Below, piece after piece: positions 39,334 through 49,076 of a stretch of 64,000 bases of DNA (within the stretch, counting starts at the first letter, position 1; every line of letters starts with the position of its first letter). The translations under genes were made by a program, and so were the position numbers. The notes under the pieces are model-generated. The model ran no database searches, was not told the DNA's origin, and saw only the letters and a list, made by a program, of their open reading frames with translations. This stretch comes from Bartonella sp. AU18XJBT (GTDB lineage Bacteria > Pseudomonadota > Alphaproteobacteria > Rhizobiales > Rhizobiaceae): positions 90,196 to 154,195 of the forward strand of contig NZ_JAQITE010000002.1 of the NCBI RefSeq assembly GCF_028618595.1, given 5' to 3'.

Positions 39334-39370
39334 AAAAGGCTCCACTATTAGTGGAGCCTTTATTTTTTAA
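39334..39370 (+). terminator. Terminator of the His-rich hbp gene
   Basis: Ten-bp perfect stem AAGGCTCCAC (39336-39345) with GTGGAGCCTT (39351-39360), loop TATTA, then TATTTTTTAA. Confidence 0.88.
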
Positions 39371-39560
39371 AAGATCACTTTTTGGTTTCTTTTCTTGTGA
39401 ATTTCATGATAAAGCCCATAGAGTGTGATGATATATTTTCCTGATCGCTGCTTAATACGAATGATAAGCTCGGCTTTCCCTATAGATAAAAACCAGAGTT
39501 GCAGGGTTCAGGGAAGTTATGCAAAAATGAAATCGTAAAAGTGGACAGGAATATTTCACA

Positions 39561-42476
39561 ATGACTGTGAAAAATGAAACAATAGATTATTCAAAAACTC
39601 TTTATCTCCCACATACAAATTTTCCTATGCGTGCAGGGCTTCCGCAAAAAGAGCTTGAATTGATGGCGCGTTGGGAAAATATGGGGCTTTATGCGCAATT
39701 GCGCCAACAAGCAAAAGATCGTCCATTTTATATTCTTCATGATGGTCCACCTTATGCAAATGGTCATATTCATATTGGGCATGCTTTAAACAAAGTTCTA
39801 AAGGATGTGGTTGTCCGTTCATTCCAAATGCGTGGTTTTAATGCAAATTATGTACCTGGTTGGGATTGCCATGGGCTTCCAATTGAATGGAAAATTGAAG
39901 AAAAATATCGAGCACAAGGAAAAAATAAGGATGAGGTACCGCTTAACGAGTTTCGTCAAGAATGCCGTGAATTTGCACAGCATTGGGTAACCGTTCAAAG
40001 TGAAGAATTTAAACGCCTTGGTGTCATGGGAGATTTTAACACGCCTTATACTACAATGGCTTTCCATGCAGAAGCACGCATTGCCAGTGAATTGATAAAA
40101 TTTGCTATGTCAGATCAGATTTATCGTGGTTCCAAGCCGGTGATGTGGTCTGTTGTGGAGCGTACGGCTTTGGCAGAGGCTGAGATTGAATATCATGATC
40201 ATGAATCAGAGGTGCTTTGGGTTAAGTTTCCTGTTTTTGAAGCAAATTCTGATGATTTATATGGTGCTTATGTCGTCATTTGGACAACAACGCCGTGGAC
40301 AATTCCAAGCAATCGTGCAGTGAGTTATTCTTCACAGATTTCTTATGGTATTTACGAAGTTGAAAGTGCTGAAAATGATTTTGGTCCTCAAGTGGGAGAA
40401 AAGCTTCTCTTTGCAGACGCTTTAGCAATGATTTGTGCAGAAAAAGCCAAACTTGTTTTGAAGCGTTTGCGTGTTATTTCTGCTGAAGAATTGAAAGCTC
40501 TTGTTCTTTCTCATCCACTCAAAGGTTTGGCTGGGGGGTATAACTTTAAAATTCCATTGCTTGATGGTTCGCACGTAACAGAGAGTGCTGGTACAGGTTT
40601 TGTCCATACAGCACCAAGCCATGGGCGTGAGGACTTTGAAATTTGGAATGATTATAAGTCCTTACTGGAGCAAACGGGGATTGATTCGTCTATACCGTTT
40701 CCTGTTGATGATGCAGGGTTCTATACGAAAGATGTTCCAGGTTTAGGACCAGATCGTGAAGGAGGACCTGCGCGTGTTATTGATGATAATGGAAAAATGG
40801 GTGATGCTAATAAAGAGGTCATTAACGCTTTAATTAAAGCAGATCGATTGTTTGCACGGGGGCGTTTAAAGCATTCCTATCCCCATAGTTGGCGTTCAAA
40901 AAAACCCGTTATTTTTCGCAATACACCGCAATGGTTTATTTCAATGGATAAAGATTTTGGGGATGGTTCAACTTTACGTAGTCGGGCTTTGGAAGCTGTT
41001 TCAAAAACGCGTTTTGTGCCGTCTTCTGGGCAAAACCGCCTAGCTTCTATGATAGAAGATCGTCCTGATTGGGTTCTTTCTCGTCAGCGTTCTTGGGGTG
41101 TTCCTATTTGTATTTTTGCGAATGAGGATGGTGTTATTCTAAAAGATGAAGGTGTGAACGAGCGTATTTTACGGGCTTTTGAAGTAGAAGGGGCAGATGC
41201 ATGGTTTGCTGAAGGAGCACGTGAACGTTTTTTAGGTGAGCGTGCACATGAGCCTTGGGTACAGGTTTATGATATTTTGGATGTTTGGTTTGATTCTGGA
41301 GCTAGCCATAGCTTTGTATTAGAAGATAGGGCTGATTTGAAATGGCCTGCTGATATTTATTTTGAAGGTTCAGATCAACATCGCGGGTGGTTCCAATCTT
41401 CTCTTTTGGAAAGCTGTGGTACGCGTGCTTGCTCTCCCTATAAGGCAGTGATTACACACGGTTTTACTTTGGATGAGAATGGTAAGAAAATGTCTAAATC
41501 TTTAGGTAATACGGTTGTTCCGCAAGAGATCATTAAAACATCTGGAGCTGATATTTTTCGTCTCTGGGTTATGACAACAGATTATTGGGAAGATCAGCGT
41601 TTAGGCAAAAAAATTCTTCAAACAAATGTGGATTCATATCGTAAACTACGCAATGCAATTCGTTGGATGCTTGGAACTTTAGCATATGATGATGGAGAAG
41701 AAATATCTTATGGCGCACTGCCAGATCTTGAAAAATTTATATTGCATAGGCTTTTTGAACTTGATCAGTTAATTAATCGCGCTTACGATGAGTTTGATTT
41801 TAAAAAGATTATGCGTGCATTATTGGATTTTTCAATCATTGAGTTATCGGCATTTTATTTTGATATCCGCAAGGATTCTCTTTATTGCGATGCGCCTTCA
41901 TCAAAAAAACGCAAGGCCTCCTTGCAGGTTGTCCGTGAGATTTTTGAGCGTATGGTAACATGGCTTGCTCCAATGTTACCTTTTACTATGGAGGAAGCTT
42001 GGTTAGAGCGTTATCCAGAAAGCCAATCGGTGCATTTAGAACAATTTCGCTCTGTACCAGAAGAATGGCAAAACCAATCTTTGTCTGAGCGTTGGAAAAA
42101 AATTCGGCAGGTTCGTAAAGTTGTTACAGGTGCTTTAGAGCTTGAGCGTGTTGATAAGCGTATTGGATCCTCGTTAGAAGCCGCTCCTGTTGTTTTTATT
42201 TCCAATCCGGTTTTACGAGAAGCATTAGAAAATGTGGATATGGCGGAGATCTGCATTACCAGTGCACTCACAATTACGCAGGATACAATACCTTCCGATG
42301 CTTTTACTTTGAATGATGTTGAAGGTGTTGGTGTATATCCAGAGAAGGCATTAGGAAAAAAATGTGCTCGATCATGGCGTTATACACAAGATGTTGGGAG
42401 TGATCCTGCCTATCCGGATGTATCTGCTCGTGATGCAGCTGCTTTGCGGGAATTGCAGATTCTTGGCAAGATTTAA
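39561..42476 (+). CDS. ileS: Isoleucyl-tRNA synthetase
   Basis: Class Ia aminoacyl-tRNA synthetase charging tRNA-Ile, 971 aa. The HIGH motif lies in [13 protein letters not shown] (residues 63-75) and KMSKS at 643-647. The editing (CP1) domain is intact, with [13 protein letters not shown] near residue 240. No C-terminal zinc ribbon is present, as in other alphaproteobacteria. Start ATG with AGGA 11 bp upstream. The roughly 190-bp leader shows no T-box. Confidence 0.97.
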   Translation: MTVKNETIDYSKTLYLPHTNFPMRAGLPQKELELMARWENMGLYAQLRQQAKDRPFYILHDGPPYANGHIHIGHALNKVLKDVVVRSFQMRGFNANYVPGWDCHGLPIEWKIEEKYRAQGKNKDEVPLNEFRQECREFAQHWVTVQSEEFKRLGVMGDFNTPYTTMAFHAEARIASELIKFAMSDQIYRGSKPVMWSVVERTALAEAEIEYHDHESEVLWVKFPVFEANSDDLYGAYVVIWTTTPWTIPSNRAVSYSSQISYGIYEVESAENDFGPQVGEKLLFADALAMICAEKAKLVLKRLRVISAEELKALVLSHPLKGLAGGYNFKIPLLDGSHVTESAGTGFVHTAPSHGREDFEIWNDYKSLLEQTGIDSSIPFPVDDAGFYTKDVPGLGPDREGGPARVIDDNGKMGDANKEVINALIKADRLFARGRLKHSYPHSWRSKKPVIFRNTPQWFISMDKDFGDGSTLRSRALEAVSKTRFVPSSGQNRLASMIEDRPDWVLSRQRSWGVPICIFANEDGVILKDEGVNERILRAFEVEGADAWFAEGARERFLGERAHEPWVQVYDILDVWFDSGASHSFVLEDRADLKWPADIYFEGSDQHRGWFQSSLLESCGTRACSPYKAVITHGFTLDENGKKMSKSLGNTVVPQEIIKTSGADIFRLWVMTTDYWEDQRLGKKILQTNVDSYRKLRNAIRWMLGTLAYDDGEEISYGALPDLEKFILHRLFELDQLINRAYDEFDFKKIMRALLDFSIIELSAFYFDIRKDSLYCDAPSSKKRKASLQVVREIFERMVTWLAPMLPFTMEEAWLERYPESQSVHLEQFRSVPEEWQNQSLSERWKKIRQVRKVVTGALELERVDKRIGSSLEAAPVVFISNPVLREALENVDMAEICITSALTITQDTIPSDAFTLNDVEGVGVYPEKALGKKCARSWRYTQDVGSDPAYPDVSARDAAALRELQILGKI

Positions 42477-42654
42477 CATTTTAAATCAAAGGAAAGAAAT
42501 ACAAGTAAATTTCTCATATTGATGAATATAGTTTTTTGTGGTACGAGAAAAATTCCGTTGTTTTATCTGCAGGGGGGGAAATTTGTGTATGGACCGTTCT
42601 CTCATAGATAACGGGAATATTAATCAGCCATACACCTAGGAAATGGAATAGGCA

Positions 42655-43146
42655 GTGAGAAAACGTGAAATAAAAATATTTCCAATAGGAATTTTAGGGG
42701 TGTGCTTTGTTTTGACGGGATGTAATTTATCCGCTCCTACCTATGGTACCAATAAACCAGTTTCGATACAGTTTTTTGAAGATGTTGCTAATATTACTTC
42801 ATTAACACCAACAAATAACAGCAGCGAGATTGTTATGAAACCTCATCCAAAACTTGTAATACCAAGTCCTAGTTCGCGCAGATTCTTGCCGGTGCCACAA
42901 CAAGATAGATCTGTCAATGAAATAGCAGCATCGAAGAAGCATCAAGGAAATACTCCTTTTCCTCACAAGGGGTCGTCAGTTAATGGTACTGGTTCAGAAA
43001 ACCCTTCACAATTGAGTGCGAAGCAACGACAAGAATATTTACGTCGTCAGAGAGCACAAGTTGGAAGTTCAAAATACCGTCGCTATCTCACTGAACCACC
43101 TTTAAGTTATCGCCAACCGGCAAAAACCGCACCTATTGGTCGATAG
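42655..43146 (+). CDS. Putative lipoprotein, unknown function
   Basis: 163 aa with a GTG start (MRKREIK). A hydrophobic N-terminus ends in a lipobox (VLTGC, cysteine near residue 23), so the product is probably acylated and membrane-attached. The rest is low in hydrophobicity, rich in Ser, Pro, Asn and basic residues, and ends with an Arg/Gln-rich helix (SAKQRQEYLRRQRAQ). Lipoproteins of this type often follow ileS in Rhizobiales; no function is known. It lies 179 bp after ileS. Confidence 0.75.
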   Translation: MRKREIKIFPIGILGVCFVLTGCNLSAPTYGTNKPVSIQFFEDVANITSLTPTNNSSEIVMKPHPKLVIPSPSSRRFLPVPQQDRSVNEIAASKKHQGNTPFPHKGSSVNGTGSENPSQLSAKQRQEYLRRQRAQVGSSKYRRYLTEPPLSYRQPAKTAPIGR

Positions 43147-43289
43147 GGAAAAAACAAAATATTTAAAAAGTATTTTTCCAATTACTTATGATACCAAGCT
43201 CTCATTCACGCACAGTTATAATGCTACTGTAAAAGGGGTGTTGCTCTCATGAAATAGCCATATGATAACAGCATTGAGAGAGTCCTTAT

Positions 43290-43650
43290 GCGTTTTCTAA
43301 CAAGAAACATTTTTCAAGCTCATTTTACAACATCGCTCATGTGGACAGTATAACGTAAAATCTATTATGCTCCAGCAGCTTTATGCTTAGGAAGGAGAAA
43401 GTTGATACCATCATTTTATTTCCAGACTCCAATGTTGCGACAATTCTTGCATTTGAGAGCCTTCATAAGGGATATTTTTAATCTTTTCTAGAACGCTCTT
43501 TATCCAGACGATAATTCCACTTATGATGTACAAGAAAGTGATATTTATTGATTCAATGTAATTTGAAATGATAATATATCTACGATATTTTGGACTTTAT
43601 ATTTTATTATACAAAATAATGGATTATTCTTATAAATGAATGTATCATCT
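43290..43650 (-). pseudogene. Decayed P4-like integrase remnant, copy F
   Basis: Minus-strand peptides VWIKSVLEKIKNI and ILRYTVHMSDVVK match WIKTVQERIKNA and the YTLHxRRHEMG region of copy D. The 5' flank is retained, with a TTATAAATGAATGTAT end at about 43635. Most of the integrase domain is unreadable. Confidence 0.55.
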
Positions 43651-43699
43651 AATAGAAGCAGTATGCAGCATTAAAAGAGAGAAAAATGCTTCGAAATAG

Positions 43700-43729
43700 C
43701 TTTTGCTATATATATATATATAGCAAAAG
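43700..43729. repeat. Perfect 30-bp AT-rich palindrome
   Basis: Arms CTTTTGCTATATATA and TATATATAGCAAAAG are exact complements with no unpaired centre. It lies between the convergent lipoprotein and tadA genes, beyond integrase copy F. No oligo-T tail follows on either strand, so it is not a textbook terminator. Confidence 0.8.
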
Positions 43730-43794
43730 AATTAATAGTCTTGTTTGAGAAATAGGATAGTTTTTAAAGAGTGCAAGTTATGGAAGAAGATTTT

Positions 43795-44241
43795 TTAGTA
43801 TCGCTTTTGTACAAAAAAATCTTTAAGTAATTGAGCAGCTTCTTTTTCTTTAAAACCAGAATAAATCTCAGGTTTGTGATGACAGGTTGGTTGCTGATAA
43901 AAACGTGGACCATTTTCTATAGCCCCCCCTTTGGGATCATTTGTTGCGTAATAGAGACGTCGTATGCGTGCAAATGAAATGGCAGCAGCACACATAGCAC
44001 AAGGCTCAAGTGTTACATAAAGATCGCAATCAGGAAGCCTTTCGCTTTGCAATGTTTCGCAAGCCATACGGATTGCGCGCATTTCTGCGTGTCCTGTAGG
44101 GTCATATGCAGATTTTATAAAGTTACCAGCGCGTGCAATGATAGCTTTTCCACGTGTAATGACAGCGCCTACGGGAACTTCATCTTTTTTTGCAGCCCAT
44201 CGCGCTTCTAAAAGGGCTATTTCCATGGGCGTCAAAGTCAT
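43795..44241 (-). CDS. tadA: tRNA-specific adenosine deaminase TadA
   Basis: Zinc deaminase converting A34 to inosine in the tRNA-Arg(ACG) anticodon. Zinc-binding and catalytic residues are H51 and E53 in GHAEMRA and C81/C84 in EPCAMC. The length of 148 aa is normal. The ATG has an AAGGATATT ribosome binding site. It diverges from the rluB-like gene across 269 bp. Confidence 0.95.
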   Translation of the reverse strand: MTLTPMEIALLEARWAAKKDEVPVGAVITRGKAIIARAGNFIKSAYDPTGHAEMRAIRMACETLQSERLPDCDLYVTLEPCAMCAAAISFARIRRLYYATNDPKGGAIENGPRFYQQPTCHHKPEIYSGFKEKEAAQLLKDFFVQKRY

Positions 44242-44510
44242 AATATCCTTTCTACTGAAGGTATAGAAAATCTAAAGGTTATCTCGATCAGAAATGCTAT
44301 GGAATGAATAATCTATTACGCTTTTATGATGAAAGGAATATTTCTATTTTCTAAAGAATTTAAAACAAATGTGCAAGGCAACAGATACATTATTGTCGTT
44401 AAAGGATAGAAAATGATAAATGATTATGCTACTTCCTTTTTTAAGATAAGCGGTATGGTGCATGTGAATAATTTTCTGAACATACTGGCAAAGATTGGTT
44501 TGAAACGCAA

Positions 44511-45911
44511 ATGAATGAAAATAATGAGAGTGAACGAATTGCTAAAAGGTTAGCGCGTGCTGGTGTTGCTTCGCGTCGAGATGCAGAAATGATGATTGTT
44601 GCAGGTCGTATTTCTGTGAATGGTACAGTTGTGAAAACGCCTGCTTTTAATGTTAGCCGCTCTGATATTATTAAAGTTGATGGCAAACCTTTACCTCCTA
44701 TAGAACGAACGCGTTTATGGCTTTACCATAAGCCAGCAGGCCTTGTTACCACGAACCGTGATCCTGAAGGCAGACCTACAGTATTTAGTAACTTACCAAA
44801 AGGAATGCCGCGTGTTCTTTCTGTTGGAAGGCTTGACATTAACACGGAAGGGCTTTTGCTTTTAACCAATGATGGTGGCTTAGCGCGTGTATTAGAGCTT
44901 CCTGTAACAGGATGGATCCGCAAATATCGCGTCCGTGCTCATGGAAGAGTAAAGCAGAGTGCGCTGGATAACCTTAAAAATGGTATTGCGATTAATGGTA
45001 TTTTTTATGGTTCGATTGAAGCATCAATTGAACGTGAACAAGGGTCGAATATATGGCTTTCTGTTGCGTTGCGTGAAGGAAAAAATCGTGAAATAAAGAA
45101 TGTTTTAGGGGCATTGGGATTATCAGTTAATCGATTAATCCGTGTATCCTATGGTCCATTTCATCTCTCTGATTTAGAAGAAGGAGCTGTGCAAGAGTTA
45201 AAAGGGCGGATGTTACGAGATCAGTTGGGTGAGCGTTTGATTATGCAAGCCAATGCAGATTTTGATGCTCCTATTCTGAAACCTTTTTCAAATTCTGCAG
45301 TTGTTGCAGAAAAGCAATGCCAGAAAGATCGTTCTGTTGCAAATGATGGTTGGGTTTTCTCAAGTGAAAGGGTGATACGGCGCCGACCAAGAGATGGTTC
45401 TGTTGAACATAGTCGCGCGCAATTCAGTACAAAGTCTCATGAGAATGTAAAGAAGGAAAAAAGTGAAGAAGGAAAAGCAGAGCGTTTTCTACCGCGTTCT
45501 CGCCGTGCTAATGTTTGGATGGCTCCTGGTGCACGTCCGCAGAGTGTGCGTAGAAAGCCTTCCTATAGTGAGGAGAAATCGCATGATCATAAGAGCGATT
45601 TGGGTGGTAGAAAATCCTTTCATCGAGGCAAGGAAAAACTAAAAGAAAGTCCGGCACACAAAGAGAAGAGGGGAGGTTTTGTTCAAAAACATGACAAAAC
45701 ATCTCATGATGAGACGCATCTCTTTGGTAAGAAAGATCGCTTTTTAAAAGATAAAGAGAAAATAATAAAAGGTGGTCATGATGAGCATTCTTTTGAGAGA
45801 AAGAAAAAGGTGAAATCGTTTGGTGGTGCTATGAAAAAATCTAAACCACATAGGGATGGTGCAAAAACTTCGAAGCGATTTGGAGGTTCACGTGCGGATC
45901 ATAGGCGGTAA
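44511..45911 (+). CDS. RluB-like 23S rRNA pseudouridine synthase with long basic tail
   Basis: 466 aa. An S4 RNA-binding domain ([20 protein letters not shown], about residues 9-28) is followed by the RsuA/RluB catalytic domain with aspartate in [17 protein letters not shown] (about residues 105-121). It is likely to make pseudouridine in 23S rRNA helix 90 (RluB position). From about residue 260 a 200-residue tail rich in Lys, Arg, His, Ser and Asp follows, without domain match; such tails occur in Rhizobiales RluB proteins. The end overlaps rsmD by 20 bp. Confidence 0.92.
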   Translation: MNENNESERIAKRLARAGVASRRDAEMMIVAGRISVNGTVVKTPAFNVSRSDIIKVDGKPLPPIERTRLWLYHKPAGLVTTNRDPEGRPTVFSNLPKGMPRVLSVGRLDINTEGLLLLTNDGGLARVLELPVTGWIRKYRVRAHGRVKQSALDNLKNGIAINGIFYGSIEASIEREQGSNIWLSVALREGKNREIKNVLGALGLSVNRLIRVSYGPFHLSDLEEGAVQELKGRMLRDQLGERLIMQANADFDAPILKPFSNSAVVAEKQCQKDRSVANDGWVFSSERVIRRRPRDGSVEHSRAQFSTKSHENVKKEKSEEGKAERFLPRSRRANVWMAPGARPQSVRRKPSYSEEKSHDHKSDLGGRKSFHRGKEKLKESPAHKEKRGGFVQKHDKTSHDETHLFGKKDRFLKDKEKIIKGGHDEHSFERKKKVKSFGGAMKKSKPHRDGAKTSKRFGGSRADHRR

Positions 45912-46458
45912 ATTTGCTGGGCGTGTTTTGTTTTCGCCTGTTAATCAGTTGATTCGCCCAACGAGTGATCGTACACGTGAGAGCCTTTTTAATATTCTTT
46001 CTAGCCGTGAAGAACAATTTTGGACCAATAAACGCATTCTTGATCTTTTTGCAGGTACTGGTGCTTTAGGCATCGAAGCACTTTCACGTGGAGCAAAGGC
46101 GGCTGTTTTTGTTGAAAACTCGGTTGAGGGGCGTGGGGTGCTTCAAAAAAATATAGAAGCTTTTGAATTACAGTCGATAGGACGGATTTTACGTCGTGAT
46201 GCGACCAAACTTGGCAAGATTGGCACAATGCTTCCATTTGATGTTATCTGCGCTGATCCTCCTTATAGCCGTTGTTTAGGTGAACGTGCTTTCGTAGAAG
46301 CTTTGCGAGGGGGGTGGGCAAAAGCTGATACACTCTTCATACTTGAAGAAAAGAAAGATACAATGATTCATTTACCTGATGTCTTTTATCTAGATGATGA
46401 GCGGTTTTATGGTGAGACAGCAATACGTCTCTATAAATTACGATCGCTTACATCTTGA
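45892..46458 (+). CDS. rsmD: 16S rRNA (guanine966-N2)-methyltransferase RsmD
   Basis: 188 aa from a GTG at 45892, which gives the canonical start (M)[10 protein letters not shown] and follows a TGGAGG ribosome binding site at the right distance; a further upstream start would add 12 residues that read inside rluB. SAM-binding [18 protein letters not shown] and the catalytic ADPPY are intact. It overlaps the rluB-like gene, so translation is coupled; both modify rRNA. Confidence 0.94.
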   Translation: MRIIGGKFAGRVLFSPVNQLIRPTSDRTRESLFNILSSREEQFWTNKRILDLFAGTGALGIEALSRGAKAAVFVENSVEGRGVLQKNIEAFELQSIGRILRRDATKLGKIGTMLPFDVICADPPYSRCLGERAFVEALRGGWAKADTLFILEEKKDTMIHLPDVFYLDDERFYGETAIRLYKLRSLTS

Positions 46459-47074
46459 GAAAGTTCTCGTTTTTATCCGGTAGGATGAAAAAATGCTTCT
46501 TTACAGTTTTCTTCATTTTATATGGTTTTAAAAGGTTAAGCAGAAAGTAAATAAAAGATTCTAATGTTAAAGGAATTGATGAATTTTGATTTCATTATGT
46601 TTTTTGTTTCAATCTTTTATTTTTTTGAAGTTTTTTATAGCCCCAAGAGCGAGTCCTTATATAATATACGTCCTTTCATATAGAGAGGCCATCTCTTCTT
46701 CTGTCTAGCCAAAAATTGCTTTGAGGTGTAATGCTATTGGACCTAAATTAGAAGTATGTATTGCTGCTAATTTTTGTAAGTTATATGCTGATTTGTTAAT
46801 TTCAGCTACATTAAGAGTGTAACACATTGTCAAAGCTGTAGTATATTATTAGCTTTACTACCGATGAATATTTTTTATTTAAGGTAGACAATAGTGTTCA
46901 TTTATACTGAACATTTGTGTATTTATTTTTTAATATCGTTTAGTGAGTTAATCATTACATATTAAGTAAGTCTAAAAGTATTAAGTGTGTTATCGTTATT
47001 ACAGTTTTAAGAATAATGTTTATATTATTCTTAAGCAATAAAACTAAATGATTTCTAAAACAGGAGAGATTATC
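46459..47074. other. Gap with a possible decayed gene
   Basis: About 610 bp. A minus-strand stretch at about 46630-46820 looks like old coding sequence (separate entry). Immediately before the SRPBCC pseudogene, an 11-bp perfect inverted repeat (47007-47017 with 47024-47034, TTAAGAATAAT arms) may fold as a hairpin. Confidence 0.5.
46630..46820 (-). pseudogene. Possible decayed gene, unknown product
   Basis: A minus-strand frame reads LNVAEINKSAYNLQKLAAIH, TSNLGPIALHLKAIFG, stop, TEEEMASLYERTYI, stop, GLALGAIKN. Two stops interrupt an otherwise protein-like frame (balanced composition, amphipathic pattern). I cannot name the family. Confidence 0.4.
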
Positions 47075-47523
47075 ATGTTTAAATGGATATATAGCGAAGA
47101 AATTAACACAGAAGCAAGTGCTGAGCAGATTTGGGCTATGTGGGAAGATGTGGCATCATGGCCTTGCTGGGATAGTGAACTTGCGTGGGTAGAACTTTCT
47201 GGTCCTTTCAAAGAAGGAACTGTAGGACGTATGAAACCTAAAAAGGACCTACAGTAACTTTTACACTTGATAAAGTTATAAAAAATGTTTGTTTTTCTGA
47301 TTATGCTAAACTTCCTCTTACTCACATGAGTTTTGATCATGAATATATTTGTTCAAAAAAATCTGATGCTTCAAATAATACAATTCGTCATACTGTGACG
47401 ATGTCTGGTTTACTTTCTCCTTTCTTTGGAATGATTATTGGGTCAAAAATTAAGTTACACCTTCGTGATGCAATGATTGAAATGAGCAGACGTGCTCTTA
47501 CTGAAAACAAAATCATCTCGTGA
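47075..47523 (+). pseudogene. SRPBCC-superfamily (polyketide cyclase-like) gene with a single frameshift
   Basis: Frame 1 reads MFKWIYSEEINTEASAEQIW ... EGTVGRMKPKKD from the ATG at 47075 (ribosome binding site CAGGAGAG) and stops at 47255-47257. A second frame continues GPTVTFTLDKVIKNVCFSDY and HTVTMSGLLSPFFGMIIGSK to 47523. Restoring one base in the run of A's near 47240 (CCTAAAAAGGACC) joins both into a protein of about 149 aa with the SRPBCC pattern. Everything else is intact, so this is either a recent mutation, a sequencing error or, less likely, programmed slippage. Confidence 0.85.
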
Positions 47524-49076
47524 GAAAATTAATTTTGCACCAAAGATCTTATAAAAGTCATTGAATTTTATTCAATATATAAAAGCTTATAAGGTGCGTA
47601 TTTTTACTGAAAATAAAGAACGTTGTAGAAGCTTATTTCTGCTCTTGTGAATCTGTAGGTCAATATTGTCATGATATTTGCCAGTTTCTAGTATTGCGAT
47701 AGTTTTTGATTTGAGAGCTTTGATAAAAGGCATTTTGACTCCTTCTTAAATAGTTTTTATCAACATTACCTTTATTCATGATGTGAGAGCGAATAGTTGT
47801 GATTTCCTCAACATAAATAAGTTTAAAATGGAAAAAAATTAATGATATTTGATTCTTCTATGCAAATTACAAACCGATCAATTATTATTATAAATCAAAG
47901 TGTTGTTTTATTAAAAGATAATGACTTTCTAGAGAGTACAGCTTTAAAAGGCTCTAGAGGATAAATAAGCACATTCTTAATTTCCGTAAAATTAATTTCG
48001 TATCATTGTATATATTTGGTTTAAATGTTTAAAAAAGCGATTTTTTAAAATGCGTACAGATATCCTAGTTTCTGCAAATATTTTTGTATCTGTTAAAACA
48101 ATGATGAGCGATAAACTTGTCAAAATTAATTGGAAGAATATGCTTATTACAGATTGAATTGAACGATAAATACAATGTTGAGTTTCATATAAAAGTTTTA
48201 TTGATTATCATTTTATGACAATATTACGCTTCTTTATTTTTTAATGGAAGGGAAAGAGGAAAGAGTATAGTTCTTAAATCAAAATCTATCCTGTATTTTG
48301 GGACTTTTGTTTCAGGAAAAAGAAGTCAGACAAATTATGCCTGTTTAATAACAAAATAACCGATTAGGGATGACACATGAAAAAATGAGATGCTCTCGAT
48401 TAGACACATTAGAAACGAAAGAGAATGTTATGATTATGACTTATTTCTGATAAATACAAAAAATGAGTTCTTTATGATATTGCCTCTATGAGAGTAAAGA
48501 AGTTTATGACTGCTCATTTTGTTGAAGCCATAATGAAAGAAAAAACTGTTTTATTCCATTTATGTTTTTTTGTTTACAAGATTGCCATTTTATTATGAGA
48601 GAGTTTATAGAAGCAAAGAAGTATATACAAATATAAAGCATTTTCTTGATTCTTGCTTGAAAATTAAAGAATGCTATAGGAATGAGGAAGTTATTTGACT
48701 ATCCAGAGGACATAAGGCTTGTGACTTAAGTCATTTTATGCTTTTCTAATTTTTGAGGATTTGGACTTAAATTCAAATGTTATTGCTAGGTCCTTTGTTT
48801 ATTGCCAAATTTTCGGTTGATTTGATTGTCAGTACAGATTGGGTTATCTAAAATGATGAGGGCCCATGAGAAATCTTGAAACTAAAGAGATTTTACGGCA
48901 TATACGGCATATTACGTCTTTTCATAAAGAAGCTAAAAGGGAAATGATTTAATGCATTAAAAGAAAAAGAATGCATAAAATGTGCATATGAATAAACACA
49001 CAAGAGTTATATTCTGATTTATATCAATTTGTCAGAATGCTTATCAATGTAAATAATAAAATATTTTAGGGAGTCT
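47524..49076. other. 1.5-kb gene-free region upstream of the PmbA gene
   Basis: Holds integrase-element remnant G (47660-47920). The rest (about 47930-49060) is AT-rich with short broken frames on both strands and no recognisable motif. The promoter for the PmbA-cysQ genes should lie close to 49000. Confidence 0.5.
47660..47920 (-). repeat. Integrase-element fragment, copy G (5' part)
   Basis: On the minus strand LIKTI-stop-EGVKMPFIKALKS matches the WIKTV...KMPLIN start region of other copies. The flank includes CATGATGTGAGAGCGAATAG and the end ATTATAAATCAAAGTGTTG. No integrase domain codons remain to the left. Confidence 0.55.

Larger units (their letters stand above)
43147..43794. other. 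Convergent gap between the lipoprotein gene and tadA
   Basis: About 650 bp. It holds integrase remnant F (43290-43650) and a perfect 30-bp palindrome (43700-43729). No intact gene is seen. Confidence 0.55.

Noticed and set aside
39370..39560. T-box or other riboswitch before ileS
   Set aside because: No specifier hairpin, T-box sequence or antiterminator/terminator pair is visible in the 190-bp leader.
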